Below are positions 10,944 through 19,742 of a stretch of 64,000 bases of DNA, piece after piece. The number at the start of each line of letters is the position of its first letter. The first letter of the stretch is position 1. The position numbers and the translations under genes are program-made. The DNA comes from Anaerovirgula multivorans (GTDB lineage: Bacteria; Bacillota; Clostridia; Peptostreptococcales; Natronincolaceae). Under the pieces are notes generated by a model that worked only from the letters and a program-made list of their open reading frames with translations, was not told the DNA's origin and ran no database searches. The DNA is taken from positions 62,001 through 126,000 of the forward strand of contig NZ_FZOJ01000008.1 in the NCBI RefSeq assembly GCF_900188145.1, written 5' to 3'.

Positions 10944-11144
10944 GTGGATCGATTAGCACTAATTTTAGTTATTATAGGTGCCCTTAATTGGGGATTAATA
11001 GGGTTGTTTCAATTTGACCTAGTAGCATCATTATTTGGTGGTCAAAATGCCTTGTTGAGTCGCGCAGTATACACATTGGTAGGTATTGCAGGCGCTTACT
11101 GTATTAGTTTATTATTTAGAGAAAGAACCGCAGAGAAAGAATAG
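10944..11144 (+). CDS. DUF378 small membrane protein
   Basis: This 66-aa protein matches DUF378 from end to end: a first helix LALILVIIGALNWGLIGLF with the family's NWGLIG motif, FDLVASLFGG, and a second helix AVYTLVGIAGAYCISLLF. It starts with GTG, with AGGAG 8 bases upstream, and stands alone on the plus strand. The family is linked loosely to stress and membrane adaptation, but no biochemical role is known. An 11-bp inverted repeat sits in its leader. Confidence 0.88.
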   Translation: MDRLALILVIIGALNWGLIGLFQFDLVASLFGGQNALLSRAVYTLVGIAGAYCISLLFRERTAEKE

Positions 11145-11179
11145 TTTATAGTTATAAAAAAAGTTTGACAAATAATTAA

Positions 11180-11204
11180 GACAACACAAAAGTGTTGTCT
11201 TTTT
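11180..11204. terminator. terminator between DUF378 gene and fur
   Basis: GACAACAC and GTGTTGTC pair perfectly around four A's, followed on the plus strand by TTTTT. It ends the DUF378 transcript and lies just past the convergent fur gene, which it may also serve. Confidence 0.85.
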
Positions 11205-11208
11205 AATA

Positions 11209-11667
11209 TTAAGTATTGGATTGTTTTTCAGAAGATTTCTCATTATTTCTATTGCATTTAATGCAGTAACCATAGATTTCTAGTTTATGATCAATTGGTG
11301 TGAACTTTGAAGATTGCTGGATATTCTTATTTATTTCTTCTATAGGACAGTATGTAATGGTCTCAGTATCTCCACATGCTAAACATATTAGATGATGATG
11401 ATGGTGGTTATCTATATTTAACTCATAGCTATTAACCCCATTATCTAGGTTCACTCTTTTGATTAAGCCAGTTTTCAATAATATTTCTAAGTTTCTATAT
11501 ACAGTTGAAAAATTCAAGGTATTATTGTCTTTGTTTACAATATCATGAACTTCTGCAGCTGTCAGTAGATGTTTTTTCGAATTTAAAAAAGCACTAATGA
11601 TTGCTTTTCTTTGATTTGTGATTTTAAAGCCTTGCTTTTTTAACAATGCTTCTAACTGTTCCCTCAA
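11209..11667 (-). CDS. Fur-family metalloregulator
   Basis: This 152-aa repressor has an N-terminal winged helix (ITNQRKAIISAF, STVYRNLEILLKTGLIKRV), a HHHHHLICLACG metal site and two structural-zinc CxxC pairs (CLAC near 100, CIKC near 138). Fur, PerR and Zur cannot be separated with confidence from this alone. It uses a TTG start with AGGAGAGG upstream. A degenerate tRNA-Sec copy ends 18 bases before the start codon, so the promoter must lie within or beyond that copy. Confidence 0.9.
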   Translation of the reverse strand: MREQLEALLKKQGFKITNQRKAIISAFLNSKKHLLTAAEVHDIVNKDNNTLNFSTVYRNLEILLKTGLIKRVNLDNGVNSYELNIDNHHHHHLICLACGDTETITYCPIEEINKNIQQSSKFTPIDHKLEIYGYCIKCNRNNEKSSEKQSNT

Positions 11668-11685
11668 GTCAATCCTCTCCTAAAA

Positions 11686-11765
11686 TGGTGGGAGTACTTG
11701 GGAATCGAACCCACTTAAGAAGCTCTTAACTCCTCATACTGGTTTTGAAGACCCCATCTCCCCCT
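11686..11765 (-). pseudogene. tRNA-Sec pseudogene lacking the D arm
   Basis: From the anticodon arm to the 3' CCA this copy differs from the intact tRNA-Sec at 16211-16307 by about four substitutions in some 70 bases, and it keeps TTCAAAA at the anticodon, the variable arm and the T arm. About 17 bases covering the D stem and loop are missing, and the 5' acceptor strand (GGGGGAG) no longer pairs properly. The match continues a few bases past CCA (ATTTTAGGAGA against ATTTCAGGAGA), so the whole locus was duplicated. It cannot fold as a functional tRNA. Confidence 0.88.
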
Positions 11766-12130
11766 ATGCTATATATTCGCTGTATTTTCAACATTTTCCA
11801 ACCTTTTATGTTCAATAATATACAGGTCTGTTCTATATATAGAATAAACTAAACCGACCTAATTGTCAAAACATAGGAACAAAAGATCTCTATCATTTTT
11901 TATAGATAGAAGTTTATTAATATTATTTGCTATGTGGATTATGATATTTTTTAACAAAACAAAAGAAATAATTATGCCGTTATTGTTTTAATCACATACC
12001 TATTCCTTTAATTAGTTATTTAACAAAATTTTATGCCATGTAAAAAAGAAAATGGTCAGTAGATAGGATTTCTTCCAAACAAAGTAAAATAAATATTAAA
12101 TTAACCTACCTTTAAGTTGAAAATGGCTCA
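11766..12130. other. AT-rich gap without recognised feature
   Basis: About 365 bases between the tRNA-Sec pseudogene and the GNAT gene. I see no open frame of note, no strong hairpin terminator and no repeat copy. It should hold the promoter for fur. Confidence 0.5.
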
Positions 12131-12574
12131 TTATAAATTCTTCTTCATAACTATCCTATTCTCATTTATTACATAGTTATTTTTCAAATAAAAGGCTTTC
12201 GCAAGTCCTCCATTGGAGGTTAGTAAATAAAGACTATGAATATCCCTTTTCTTTAGTTCATCTTCTAAACAAAGAAGTAATTTTGAGCCATAACCTTTAC
12301 CTTGAATTTGATTATTTATACAAAGTTCAGCTAAATAAAAAGTTAATCCCATATACGACTTTTTACTATTTCCTGCAATGAATCCAATTAAATTGTCATT
12401 ATCGTAAAATAAAAAGCCAAGGAATCTAGGGGTATGTAGTAAATCAGTAAGTCGTTCTTTAGCAGTTTCATGGGTCCAAGTTTCATTCCAAGGTTCACTA
12501 TTAAAAACTTTAATATAGAGTTCGATGCATTGTTCTAATTTATCATTTGTAATCAGTACTATTGTTTCTGCCAC
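12131..12574 (-). CDS. GNAT-family N-acetyltransferase
   Basis: This 147-aa acetyl-CoA-dependent acetyltransferase has motif A at LAELCINNQIQGKGYGSKLL (the Q/RxxGxG/A loop that binds acetyl-CoA) and motif B at LYLLTSNGGLAKAFYLKNNY. The substrate is unknown. The GTG start at 12574 is chosen because AAAGGAG lies 8 bases before it; an in-frame ATG seven codons upstream would place that site inside the gene. It stands alone in the accessory stretch. Confidence 0.85.
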   Translation of the reverse strand: MAETIVLITNDKLEQCIELYIKVFNSEPWNETWTHETAKERLTDLLHTPRFLGFLFYDNDNLIGFIAGNSKKSYMGLTFYLAELCINNQIQGKGYGSKLLLCLEDELKKRDIHSLYLLTSNGGLAKAFYLKNNYVINENRIVMKKNL

Positions 12575-12730
12575 TAAAAAATCTCCTTTCAACAATGAGT
12601 GTGTTTTGATTATCTAATCAGATAACCCTTTTTTATTCAACTAAAAAACTGTCTCATTAGTTTAATAATCTCTGAAAATTTGCATATCAGATTATTTTCT
12701 AGAAGCCTTTTGCTGTTATACATAATCCAT

Positions 12731-13003
12731 CTATTGTGCCTCAAAACTCCACACTGGTATAACTTCAATTTCTTCTAATATTGGCTTACCATTCTCATCA
12801 TCGTATTTTATTGCTACCACAATATTATGTTTCCCTCCTAAGCTGATGTACTCCATCATTTCTCGGTGGTACGAAGCACCCACTCTTCCTGCCTTAAAAT
12901 TCTTTAGTTCTTCAGAGGTATAGATACATCCGCTTATATATTTCTCTTCTTGTCCTGTATTTTTATCTCTCACTCGCACCGTAATAGATATATTCTCTGG
13001 CAA
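12731..13003 (-). CDS. hypothetical protein, 90 aa
   Basis: I do not recognise this family. The 90-aa product is soluble, with alternating beta-like stretches (ISITVRVRDKNTG, HNIVVAIKYDDENGKPILEEIEVIPVW) suggesting a small beta-rich domain. No signal peptide or membrane segment is seen. It is the first of three small orphan genes in the same direction. Confidence 0.55.
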   Translation of the reverse strand: MPENISITVRVRDKNTGQEEKYISGCIYTSEELKNFKAGRVGASYHREMMEYISLGGKHNIVVAIKYDDENGKPILEEIEVIPVWSFEAQ

Positions 13004-13113
13004 ATAATATTCCTTTCCTATATAGTCAATTTATAGTCAATTGATTCTATACGGAGGTGTACAAAATCTCTGCTCTCTCTTGATTCAATTGACTTCTCAT
13101 ACTTCGATTATTA

Positions 13114-13329
13114 TTAACCAATATTATGCAGGTAATTAATAAAATGAAACTTATCATAATTAATAGTTTGTTGTTTCTTATATTCACCTATTTTCCCACC
13201 TTTTCTATAACTCTTAACCTTAAGCATGTTTTGTAGCATATTTTCATCAAGTATACAATATATGGTTGTTACTAAAAAATAAGTTATAAACCCCACTGCA
13301 AGACTCTTAATCCCTTCGCTTCTAAACAT
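13114..13329 (-). CDS. hypothetical protein with one membrane helix, 71 aa
   Basis: The 71-aa product has one hydrophobic segment (about residues 8-27, LAVGFITYFLVTTIYCILDE) followed by a basic, Tyr- and Asn-rich tail. No family is recognised. It lies between two other small orphan genes and may be a degenerate remnant rather than a working gene. Confidence 0.4.
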   Translation of the reverse strand: MFRSEGIKSLAVGFITYFLVTTIYCILDENMLQNMLKVKSYRKGGKIGEYKKQQTINYDKFHFINYLHNIG

Positions 13330-13374
13330 AATCTCACCACCACCCTAGCTATCTACTTGGATATATCATATATA

Positions 13375-13686
13375 TTATGCTTCTCCATAATAACTTGCAA
13401 AGTATAGATAACCTTTTTTGTTCACCTTCCAAGTATATAGATAACCATCAGTAGCTTTTTCTATTGGAGGTGGGGTAAGTTTATACAGTCTAGAATTTTC
13501 TTTTTGAAGCAACTCTCTATTGTACTGATCATAGGGCTCATATTCTTGTATTGTTGTGGTTAGAGCTACAATTGGATAGCCGTGTAAAAACACACTTGTC
13601 CTCAATGCTAAAGTAGACATAGAGTGTAAAAAAACTAAAATAAAAATAAACATGCATATTATTATGGCTGTTTTTCTTTTACTCAA
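13375..13686 (-). CDS. hypothetical membrane-anchored protein, 103 aa
   Basis: The 103-aa product has a basic N-terminus (MSKRK) and a hydrophobic segment (residues 6-27) that looks like a signal anchor, then a polar extracellular-type domain ending WKVNKKGYLYFASYYGEA. A GGGGAGA ribosome binding site precedes the ATG. No family is recognised and neighbours give no clue. Confidence 0.5.
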   Translation of the reverse strand: MSKRKTAIIICMFIFILVFLHSMSTLALRTSVFLHGYPIVALTTTIQEYEPYDQYNRELLQKENSRLYKLTPPPIEKATDGYLYTWKVNKKGYLYFASYYGEA

Positions 13687-13760
13687 AGCTTATCTCCCCT
13701 TATTTATCATTTGTCTTTTTATTTCTTCCATTATCAAGCTTAGTACACATTTTCTATCCA

Positions 13761-14053
13761 TTATGCCATATCCTCATCCCAAATAGACCATGTTACCTCT
13801 ATCAAATTTTCATCTATATCTTTGAATAGAAAATATTTTGCTTGTGCCTCACCACGGATTATAATGTCTGTTACTTCTACACCCTTATCTTTTAATGTCT
13901 TGTGGGTATATTCGATATCATTACAGTTGATAGCAAACCTTTGAAAGGATTGTCCATACCTCAGAAAATATCGTGATTTTTATCATTTGTTTCAAAAAGT
14001 AGCAAAGGTATTCCTTGCTCCATTATATCGCCCCTATCTTCTTCTACTGGTAA
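13761..14053 (-). pseudogene. VOC/glyoxalase-family gene remnant
   Basis: The downstream part reads FQRFAINCNDIEYTHKTLKD and then KYFLFKDIDENLIEVTW, ending in TAA at 13761: the second half of a VOC (glyoxalase/bleomycin-resistance) fold with its D-x-x-x-N-x-x-E metal strand. The upstream part (MEQGIPLLLFETNDK from 14023) is in another frame, joined by one shift near 13985. The N-terminal half of the domain is missing, with a stop at 14054-14056. It is a truncated, frameshifted relic. Confidence 0.8.
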
Positions 14054-14275
14054 TTAGGTCTAAATCAGATGAAAACAACATAAGCTTTTTTTCGCATCAA
14101 CTATATCCCTGCTTTCTGTGCTAAATTTCTTTCATCTTTTATAAGTACAACACAACATTCATCTGATGAATGAAATACACGCTAGCCTCCTGCTTCTTGA
14201 TTTGAATTTTTTTAATTTCCTATGGTTTCATCAATTTTATGTTAATGATCTACATTACTATAATAGCCTGCCAAG

Positions 14276-14929
14276 CTACAAATACTTACTTGCTTCACGC
14301 ACACTAAGACGAGATAAGGAATTAGAATCTAAAAAAGATTTTACCCATGTTTTATTTGTCTTTGAATATTCTCTTAAAGCCCACCCAATCGCCTTATTTA
14401 CAAAGAATTCTTTAGAATCATTATTGTTATTGATGATTCGACCTAGTAATTCTGTATCTGTCTTTTCTTTGTACTTTAATTGAAATAAAATAGCAGTCCT
14501 AACAAGCCAAATATCTTTACTTTTGTACCAATTTAAGATATATTCTACAATGAGTTCAGGATATTTATTACATAGTTCTCCAACGATGTTCCCTGCCAGT
14601 ATGTCTACACTATCCCACCAGGCTTTATTTGTTATCAATATCTTGATCTTTTCCATATCAGATTTCTGCAAATAAGATTTTAAAGCAAGTAAATAGTCTA
14701 GAGCCAAATACTGAAATTCTCGCTCTGATAGTTCCCAAAGCATAAAAACAAAATTCCAGTCAATATTTTTTTGCTTCTTCTGTTGTTTAATAAATTCTTT
14801 TTGTAATTCAGCCCTTTTAGGTTTAGATATTCCTAAAAATGAAAATTTATTCTTCATATAAACCGACATTTGTTCTGCTTGTTTTTGATTTCTGTTACTA
14901 TAGAATAAATCAATAAGTTCACTATACAA
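14276..14929 (-). CDS. DNA alkylation repair protein (AlkD-like)
   Basis: This 217-aa all-helical HEAT-like repeat protein resembles the AlkC/AlkD glycosylase family: FSFLGISKPKRAELQKEF near the start, then WELSEREFQYLALDYL, WWDSVDILAGNIVG and FFVNKAIGWALREYSKTN. The last two hold the Trp/Asp residues used by AlkD to excise N3- and N7-alkylated purines. Length is normal and the frame intact, although its neighbours on both sides are broken genes. Confidence 0.88.
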   Translation of the reverse strand: MYSELIDLFYSNRNQKQAEQMSVYMKNKFSFLGISKPKRAELQKEFIKQQKKQKNIDWNFVFMLWELSEREFQYLALDYLLALKSYLQKSDMEKIKILITNKAWWDSVDILAGNIVGELCNKYPELIVEYILNWYKSKDIWLVRTAILFQLKYKEKTDTELLGRIINNNNDSKEFFVNKAIGWALREYSKTNKTWVKSFLDSNSLSRLSVREASKYL

Positions 14930-15025
14930 ACTATTACTCCCCCTTAGATTGATATATTAAATGTCTATTGATCACGTTATTTCTAAAATCTATTTATAAC
15001 GTTTTTAAAAGATGATGTGTCATAC

Positions 15026-15504
15026 TTAGCCGTAATAAACAACCTTTGTTGCTAGCACTTTCACATCTTCTGGGTCATGGGTTACTAACACAACTGGGAT
15101 ATTCCATTGTGTAAAAAAAATTTTCATTTCATTGCGTAAAATTTTTCGTATAGGAATATCTCCTGCTGAGAAGGGTTCATCTAATAAAAGCACCTTAGGA
15201 TTAATAGCTAAAGCTCTAGCAATAGCCCTAGCTGATGCAAATAAGTCAATAGGTGCTCCATTGGCAATTTGTTGAGCTAAATTTCCTGAAGAACCGAATT
15301 GAAACACTACCTTTACCCCTTCTTTCTCTTCAAAAATCTCACCGATTTCTTCAAATGCAAATCTTAAATCAGAGGCCGCGGCTATATGTAATTCTTTTTT
15401 TCTATTAACTCTTGCTCTTGATTATTAGATGAAGTACAGGCAATAATTATAATGGATAAAGCCAATATAATTATTATTATTTATAATAAGTTTCCTTTTT
15501 TCAT
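15026..15504 (-). pseudogene. modA-modC deletion fusion remnant (molybdate ABC transporter)
   Basis: From an ATG at 15504 with a strong AAGGAGG site, the sequence gives a ModA lipoprotein start with a lipobox-like IIAC, broken by a stop at codon 8 and a frameshift in an A run near 15395. The next frame reads IAAASDLRFAFEE and VVFQFGSSGNLAQQIANG, typical of molybdate-binding ModA. At about 15237 it passes directly into RAIARALAINPKVLLLDEPF, the Walker B region of the ModC ATPase. The rest of modA, all of modB and the start of modC are missing. The ModC part stops early at 15026. Confidence 0.88.
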
Positions 15505-15617
15505 ACTATATACCTCCTTGTAATTATAATATAGGCTATCTACTTACCCTAACCTTGCATAAAATGAAAAGTTCGTTGTTTTTTCAAAAGAATAACAAAC
15601 AGTAAAAAAATTAATCC

Positions 15618-15946
15618 TTAATAAAAAGCTTGTATTTCTTCTTCTATTATTGCTTCTATATTACTTTTAAGCACTTCATATTTATGTATAAAATCCCCTG
15701 CTTCTTTGGTTATAGTAGAACCACCTCCTTTTTTGCCCCCCCAATATATCGTTCTAATATAGGTATTTGCAGCTCTTCTTCAATATTTTTAATTATCTTC
15801 CAAGCCTTACTATAGGACATTTCCATTGAAATTGACGCCTGTCTGAGGAAACCTAATTCTTCAACTTTTTTTAATAATTTCAAGGGACCTTCTCCAAATA
15901 CCTTTTTATTATTTTGTGTTAACCAAATGCGAAATTTATATTCCAT
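15618..15946 (-). pseudogene. modE-type regulator, frameshifted in a poly-G tract
   Basis: The N-terminal part is the LysR-like winged helix of ModE (LLKKVEELGFLRQASISMEM, SYSKAWKIIKNIEEEL). After RYIGG the frame runs out at a stop, but a shifted frame continues GGGSTITKEAGDFIHKYEVL to TAA at 15618, the normal end of this domain. The break lies in seven G's (15737-15743 on the plus strand, as C's); an eighth would restore RYIGGGKKGGGSTIT. It may be true decay, a slippage-prone contingency tract or a sequencing error. It lies just upstream of the modA relic. Confidence 0.8.
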
Positions 15947-16154
15947 TAAGCAAGCACACTTCCCAAGCATATAATTTTATTTTACTAAATTTACATGAGG
16001 TTTGTCTAAAAAAGTTGGCGACTTAATAGTTTACGGTGGTTTATCCTATTGATTTCAATTCTTTTTCTTCCCTTCATAGAAATAGCCATTTTCAATACCT
16101 CGCAGATTTTATTTAAGAACAAATCCACTTGGCATACTGGTTATAACTATTTTC

Positions 16155-16193
16155 AAAAAATAAAAAACAGCTACAACATAAAACGTTGTAACC
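16155..16193 (-). terminator. terminator downstream of tRNA-Sec
   Basis: On the minus strand GGTTACAAC pairs with GTTGTAGC around GTTTTAT and is followed by TTTTTTATTTTTT. It lies 18 bases past the tRNA-Sec CCA end and closes the selA-selB-tRNA unit. Confidence 0.85.
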
Positions 16194-16210
16194 GTTGAAA
16201 TCTCCTGAAA

Positions 16211-16307
16211 TGGCGGGAGTACGTGGGAATCGAACCCACCTAAGAAGCTCTTAACCCCTCATACTGGTTTTGAAGACCAGAGGCAACACCAGCCACCATC
16301 TACTCCC
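16211..16307 (-). tRNA. selC: tRNA-Sec (anticodon TCA)
   Basis: This 97-base selenocysteine tRNA has GGGAGTA pairing with TACTCCC in the acceptor stem, then GCCA with CCA encoded. It has a six-pair D stem (GGTGGC with GTTGCC, using wobbles) and a four-base D loop, both characteristic of bacterial tRNA-Sec. The anticodon arm CTGGT/CTTCAAA/ACCAG places TCA at 16271-16273. A long variable arm contains TAAGA paired with TCTTA, and the T arm is GTGGG/TTCGATT/CCCAC. It follows selB on the same strand. Confidence 0.97.
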
Positions 16308-16425
16308 ATATGGTACTGATTATTGACACTTGACCATTATAGCATACTTATTTTTTGTATGCAACTAAAATTTTCTTATTTTGCAAAAGATTATAAGACT
16401 TACTTTTTAAATATTATTGGTATTT

Positions 16426-18321
16426 TTAGTATAATGTTCTTTTATCATCTAATCTTTTTGTAAGTTTTATGTTGTCAAAATACTCTAGTAATGCAACGGC
16501 ATATTTTCTGCTTGTATTTAACAAATCTCTAAATTCTGCTAAGGTTATGCTGCCATTTTTATTTACATAGTTAGTTAATAATTCTTTTGCCTTTTCATAG
16601 GATACCACATGTAGAATTATCTCATTATTGATTTTAATTAGCTCTTTTCCTAACATAGCTTCAACAACCTGCTCTAAGTCCTGTTTTTTATAGGAAATAC
16701 TTTTTATAACATCTTCGATTTTAGGCGTTCCGTAAGGCTCCTTTAAAAATGCCTTTTCTATTAAAGTTTTTATTTCTAGTTGAGTCGTATTCAATGTAAT
16801 TTCAAAATCATATAGGGCTACATATTTTCCTAAAACCTTTATTATTTTATCAGCTTCTAACAACTCTAACAAAGTATCTCCTGATTTTCCGGCTGCCTTG
16901 GGTAATAGCTTGTTTTTAAATTCTTCCTTAATCATACCTAGTCTCAAAGGATTTGATTGATGGTATTTATTTAGTAGAAGTATTGCATGGTTTGTCAATC
17001 CTTTATAATAATTGCTATGCAGAATTGTGTTGTTGTTTAAAAATAATATTTTGTTATCTTCTTCTAATTTAATTATCAGATTATGAATATCTTCCGTCTG
17101 TTGTGCAGTTAATTTTGCTAAGAAACCAATATCCGGAAATTCACTACTGTACCTTTCAATATGTTTTTCTAAGATGTCTTCTGGTGTACCTTTTTCTTTT
17201 ACCATTAGCTCCTTTATAACCTTCTCATCAAACCTTTTATGTTTTTGAGGATTACTGTCTATTACCATTGCTCCACCTATGGTTTCCAGAGGTGAATAAA
17301 ATCTTACTACAATATGATCCCCCTTTTTAACTGCAATCGACTCCTCTAATCTAAATTGTACAAAGGAACTATCTCCAGATAATAATTCTTCTTTCTCTAA
17401 CAAAACGATTCTAGCAAATATTTCTGTTGAACCATGATATAGCCTAACTCGATCTCTGTTTTGAACCTTTCTTGAAACATCTGCAAGAACTTTTAACTTT
17501 CCATCAATCATCATGGTTGTTTCCATAGAATTCACTTGGGCTAGAACATATCCTCTTTCAATATCTTCCTTTTTAATGTTGGCTAAATTAATCGCTACCC
17601 GTTGTCCTGCATAAGCAGTTTCTACTGATTTTCCATGAACCTGCAAATTTCTTACCCGTACCTTTATTCTTTCTGGTAGAATTTCTAGTGAATCTTCTAC
17701 GTTTATTTTTCCCTCTAATAATGTACCTGTTACTACTGTTCCAAAGCCAGTTATTGTAAAAACTCTGTCTATTGGCATTCTTATTGGTGCGTTTATATCT
17801 CTGCTTTCTGTTTCGTCTGTAAGAATATCTATTTCTCTAATTAGCTCTTGTATGCCTACTCCATTGATAGAATCAACAGCTATCATTTCTGCATCTTCTA
17901 AAAAAGTGTTTCTTACTTTTTCTCTTATATCTTCTTTAATTAAATCTAACCATTCTTCTTCTACTAAACTTGCCTTTGTTATAACAATGATACCTTTTTT
18001 AATATTTAATAGGGAGAGGATATCTAGATGCTCTTTAGTTTGAGGCATAGCCCCTTCATCAGCGGCAATAACCATCATAACAATATCCATTCCCCCTGCA
18101 CCAGCTAGCATGTGCCTAATAAACTTTTCATGTCCTGGCACATCGATTATCCCTGCTCTTCTTCCGCTAGGTAAATCAAAGTAGGTGAATCCTAATTCAA
18201 TGGATATACCCCTTTTCTTTTCTTCTTTTAGTCTATCAGTTTCTCGACCTGTTAGTGCCTTTATAAGAGTAGTTTTTCCATGATCAATGTGTCCAGCTGT
18301 TCCTATAACTATATTCTTCAA
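16426..18321 (-). CDS. selB: selenocysteine-specific elongation factor SelB
   Basis: SelB is the EF-Tu-like GTPase that delivers Sec-tRNA-Sec to UGA codons marked by a SECIS hairpin. The 631-aa protein opens with the G1 box [19 protein letters not shown] and has [12 protein letters not shown] (G3) and [11 protein letters not shown] in the G4 position, followed by EF-Tu-like beta domains to about residue 370. The C-terminal 250 residues are winged helices that bind SECIS RNA (ending [20 protein letters not shown]). It begins 14 bases after selA and is followed by tRNA-Sec. Confidence 0.98.
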   Translation of the reverse strand: MKNIVIGTAGHIDHGKTTLIKALTGRETDRLKEEKKRGISIELGFTYFDLPSGRRAGIIDVPGHEKFIRHMLAGAGGMDIVMMVIAADEGAMPQTKEHLDILSLLNIKKGIIVITKASLVEEEWLDLIKEDIREKVRNTFLEDAEMIAVDSINGVGIQELIREIDILTDETESRDINAPIRMPIDRVFTITGFGTVVTGTLLEGKINVEDSLEILPERIKVRVRNLQVHGKSVETAYAGQRVAINLANIKKEDIERGYVLAQVNSMETTMMIDGKLKVLADVSRKVQNRDRVRLYHGSTEIFARIVLLEKEELLSGDSSFVQFRLEESIAVKKGDHIVVRFYSPLETIGGAMVIDSNPQKHKRFDEKVIKELMVKEKGTPEDILEKHIERYSSEFPDIGFLAKLTAQQTEDIHNLIIKLEEDNKILFLNNNTILHSNYYKGLTNHAILLLNKYHQSNPLRLGMIKEEFKNKLLPKAAGKSGDTLLELLEADKIIKVLGKYVALYDFEITLNTTQLEIKTLIEKAFLKEPYGTPKIEDVIKSISYKKQDLEQVVEAMLGKELIKINNEIILHVVSYEKAKELLTNYVNKNGSITLAEFRDLLNTSRKYAVALLEYFDNIKLTKRLDDKRTLY

Positions 18322-18335
18322 TTTATTACTCCCCT

Positions 18336-19742
18336 TTATTTCACAATTATATGGTTTAATGCTTTATTGATAACATGGTAATCCTTTTCTTGAACCGTTC
18401 TTAGGTCGATGATTACTTGTTCTTCTTGAATTCTTGTTATTATTGGTACACTATAACCTCTTAAGCTTTCTTCAAGCTTTGATACAGATAAATTATCATG
18501 CTTAATGGCTATTACCTTTGTAGGTAATTTTTCAAGTGGTAAGGATCCTCCACCCACCTGAGAATAGTCATCTTTAATCTCAATACTGAAATCAACATTA
18601 TTTTCTTTTAAAATAGCATATAGCTCATCTGCTCTTTTACTTATTGATTCCTTCGTCTCGGTTAACATTTTTAATGTAGGTACTTTTTTTGTCATTTCGT
18701 CTTCTTTTAAATATAGTTTTAATGTAGCTTCCAAAGCAGCCATAGTCAATTTGTCTATTCTAAAGGCTCTAGTCAGGGGATTTTTCTTCATTTTATCAAT
18801 CCATTTTTTATTACCAACAATAATCCCTGCTTGAGGGCCTCCAAGGAGCTTATCTCCACTAAAGGTTACAATGTCTACTCCTAAGGCAACACTTTCTTGT
18901 ACTGTTGGTTCATAGGTTAATCCATATTTTTTTAGATTTACCAAAACCCCACTTCCCAAATCCTCTATAACTGGAATATTATTTCTTTTTCCTAGGGCTA
19001 CTAAATCCTTCAAATCTACTTCTTCAGTAAAACCTAATATTTTGTAGTTACTGGTATGTACCTTTAATAATGCTGCAGTATCTTCACCTATTGTTTGCTC
19101 ATAATCCCATAAATGCGTTTTATTAGTGGTACCTACATCTACTAGCTTTGCACCACTTTGCTCCATAACATCGGGGACTCTAAAGGAGCCTCCAATTTCA
19201 ACTAATTGTCCCCTCGAGACGATAACTTCTTTATTCTTAGCCATAGAGCCTAACACTAACAAAACTGCGGCAGCATTATTATTTACCACCAATGCATCCT
19301 CCGCACCTGTTAAGAATTTAATAATATCTACAACATGACTATACCGACTACCTCTCTTCCCAGTTTGTAAATTTAATTCTAGATTTGAATAACCAGATGC
19401 TACTGCCCATACCTGTTCTTTTATTTCATCGCTTAAAAGTGATCTACCTAAGTTTGTATGTAATACAACGCCTGTTCCATTAATAACTTCCTTCAGATTC
19501 ATTTCTATAAAACTTTTACTTTTTAAAACAATTTCATTAACGAGGAAGTTTTTATCTATATGAAAATTTATTAAAGCACTTTCCTCCATCTTTAAAATAT
19601 GGTTTCTATAATTTTGTAGGCATGTCCTAATGTTATTTACCACTACAATTCTTGGAATTTTTTTAATTAGCGATATTATCTTATCATTATTTAATATTTC
19701 ATCAACAGAAGGTAGGCTGCTTAAAATATTTTTTTTATTCAT
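18336..19742 (-). CDS. selA: L-seryl-tRNA(Sec) selenium transferase
   Basis: SelA is the PLP enzyme that converts Ser-tRNA-Sec to Sec-tRNA-Sec with selenophosphate. The 468-aa protein has the N-terminal tRNA-binding helices (LPSVDEILNN), NGTGVVLHTNLGRSLLS, VNNNAAAVLLVLG and the PLP lysine in VTFSGDKLLGGPQAG. Length is normal. It is the first gene of selA-selB-tRNA-Sec; the AGCS gene diverges from it across 351 bases. Confidence 0.98.
   Translation of the reverse strand: MNKKNILSSLPSVDEILNNDKIISLIKKIPRIVVVNNIRTCLQNYRNHILKMEESALINFHIDKNFLVNEIVLKSKSFIEMNLKEVINGTGVVLHTNLGRSLLSDEIKEQVWAVASGYSNLELNLQTGKRGSRYSHVVDIIKFLTGAEDALVVNNNAAAVLLVLGSMAKNKEVIVSRGQLVEIGGSFRVPDVMEQSGAKLVDVGTTNKTHLWDYEQTIGEDTAALLKVHTSNYKILGFTEEVDLKDLVALGKRNNIPVIEDLGSGVLVNLKKYGLTYEPTVQESVALGVDIVTFSGDKLLGGPQAGIIVGNKKWIDKMKKNPLTRAFRIDKLTMAALEATLKLYLKEDEMTKKVPTLKMLTETKESISKRADELYAILKENNVDFSIEIKDDYSQVGGGSLPLEKLPTKVIAIKHDNLSVSKLEESLRGYSVPIITRIQEEQVIIDLRTVQEKDYHVINKALNHIIVK

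Noticed and set aside
11686-11765. A second functional tRNA-Sec
   Set aside because: The D arm is missing and the 5' acceptor strand does not pair, so it is listed as a pseudogene.
15026-15307. A small intact ABC ATPase gene
   Set aside because: The frame joins ModA sequence to ModC sequence and lacks Walker A and the LSGG signature, so it is a deletion relic.
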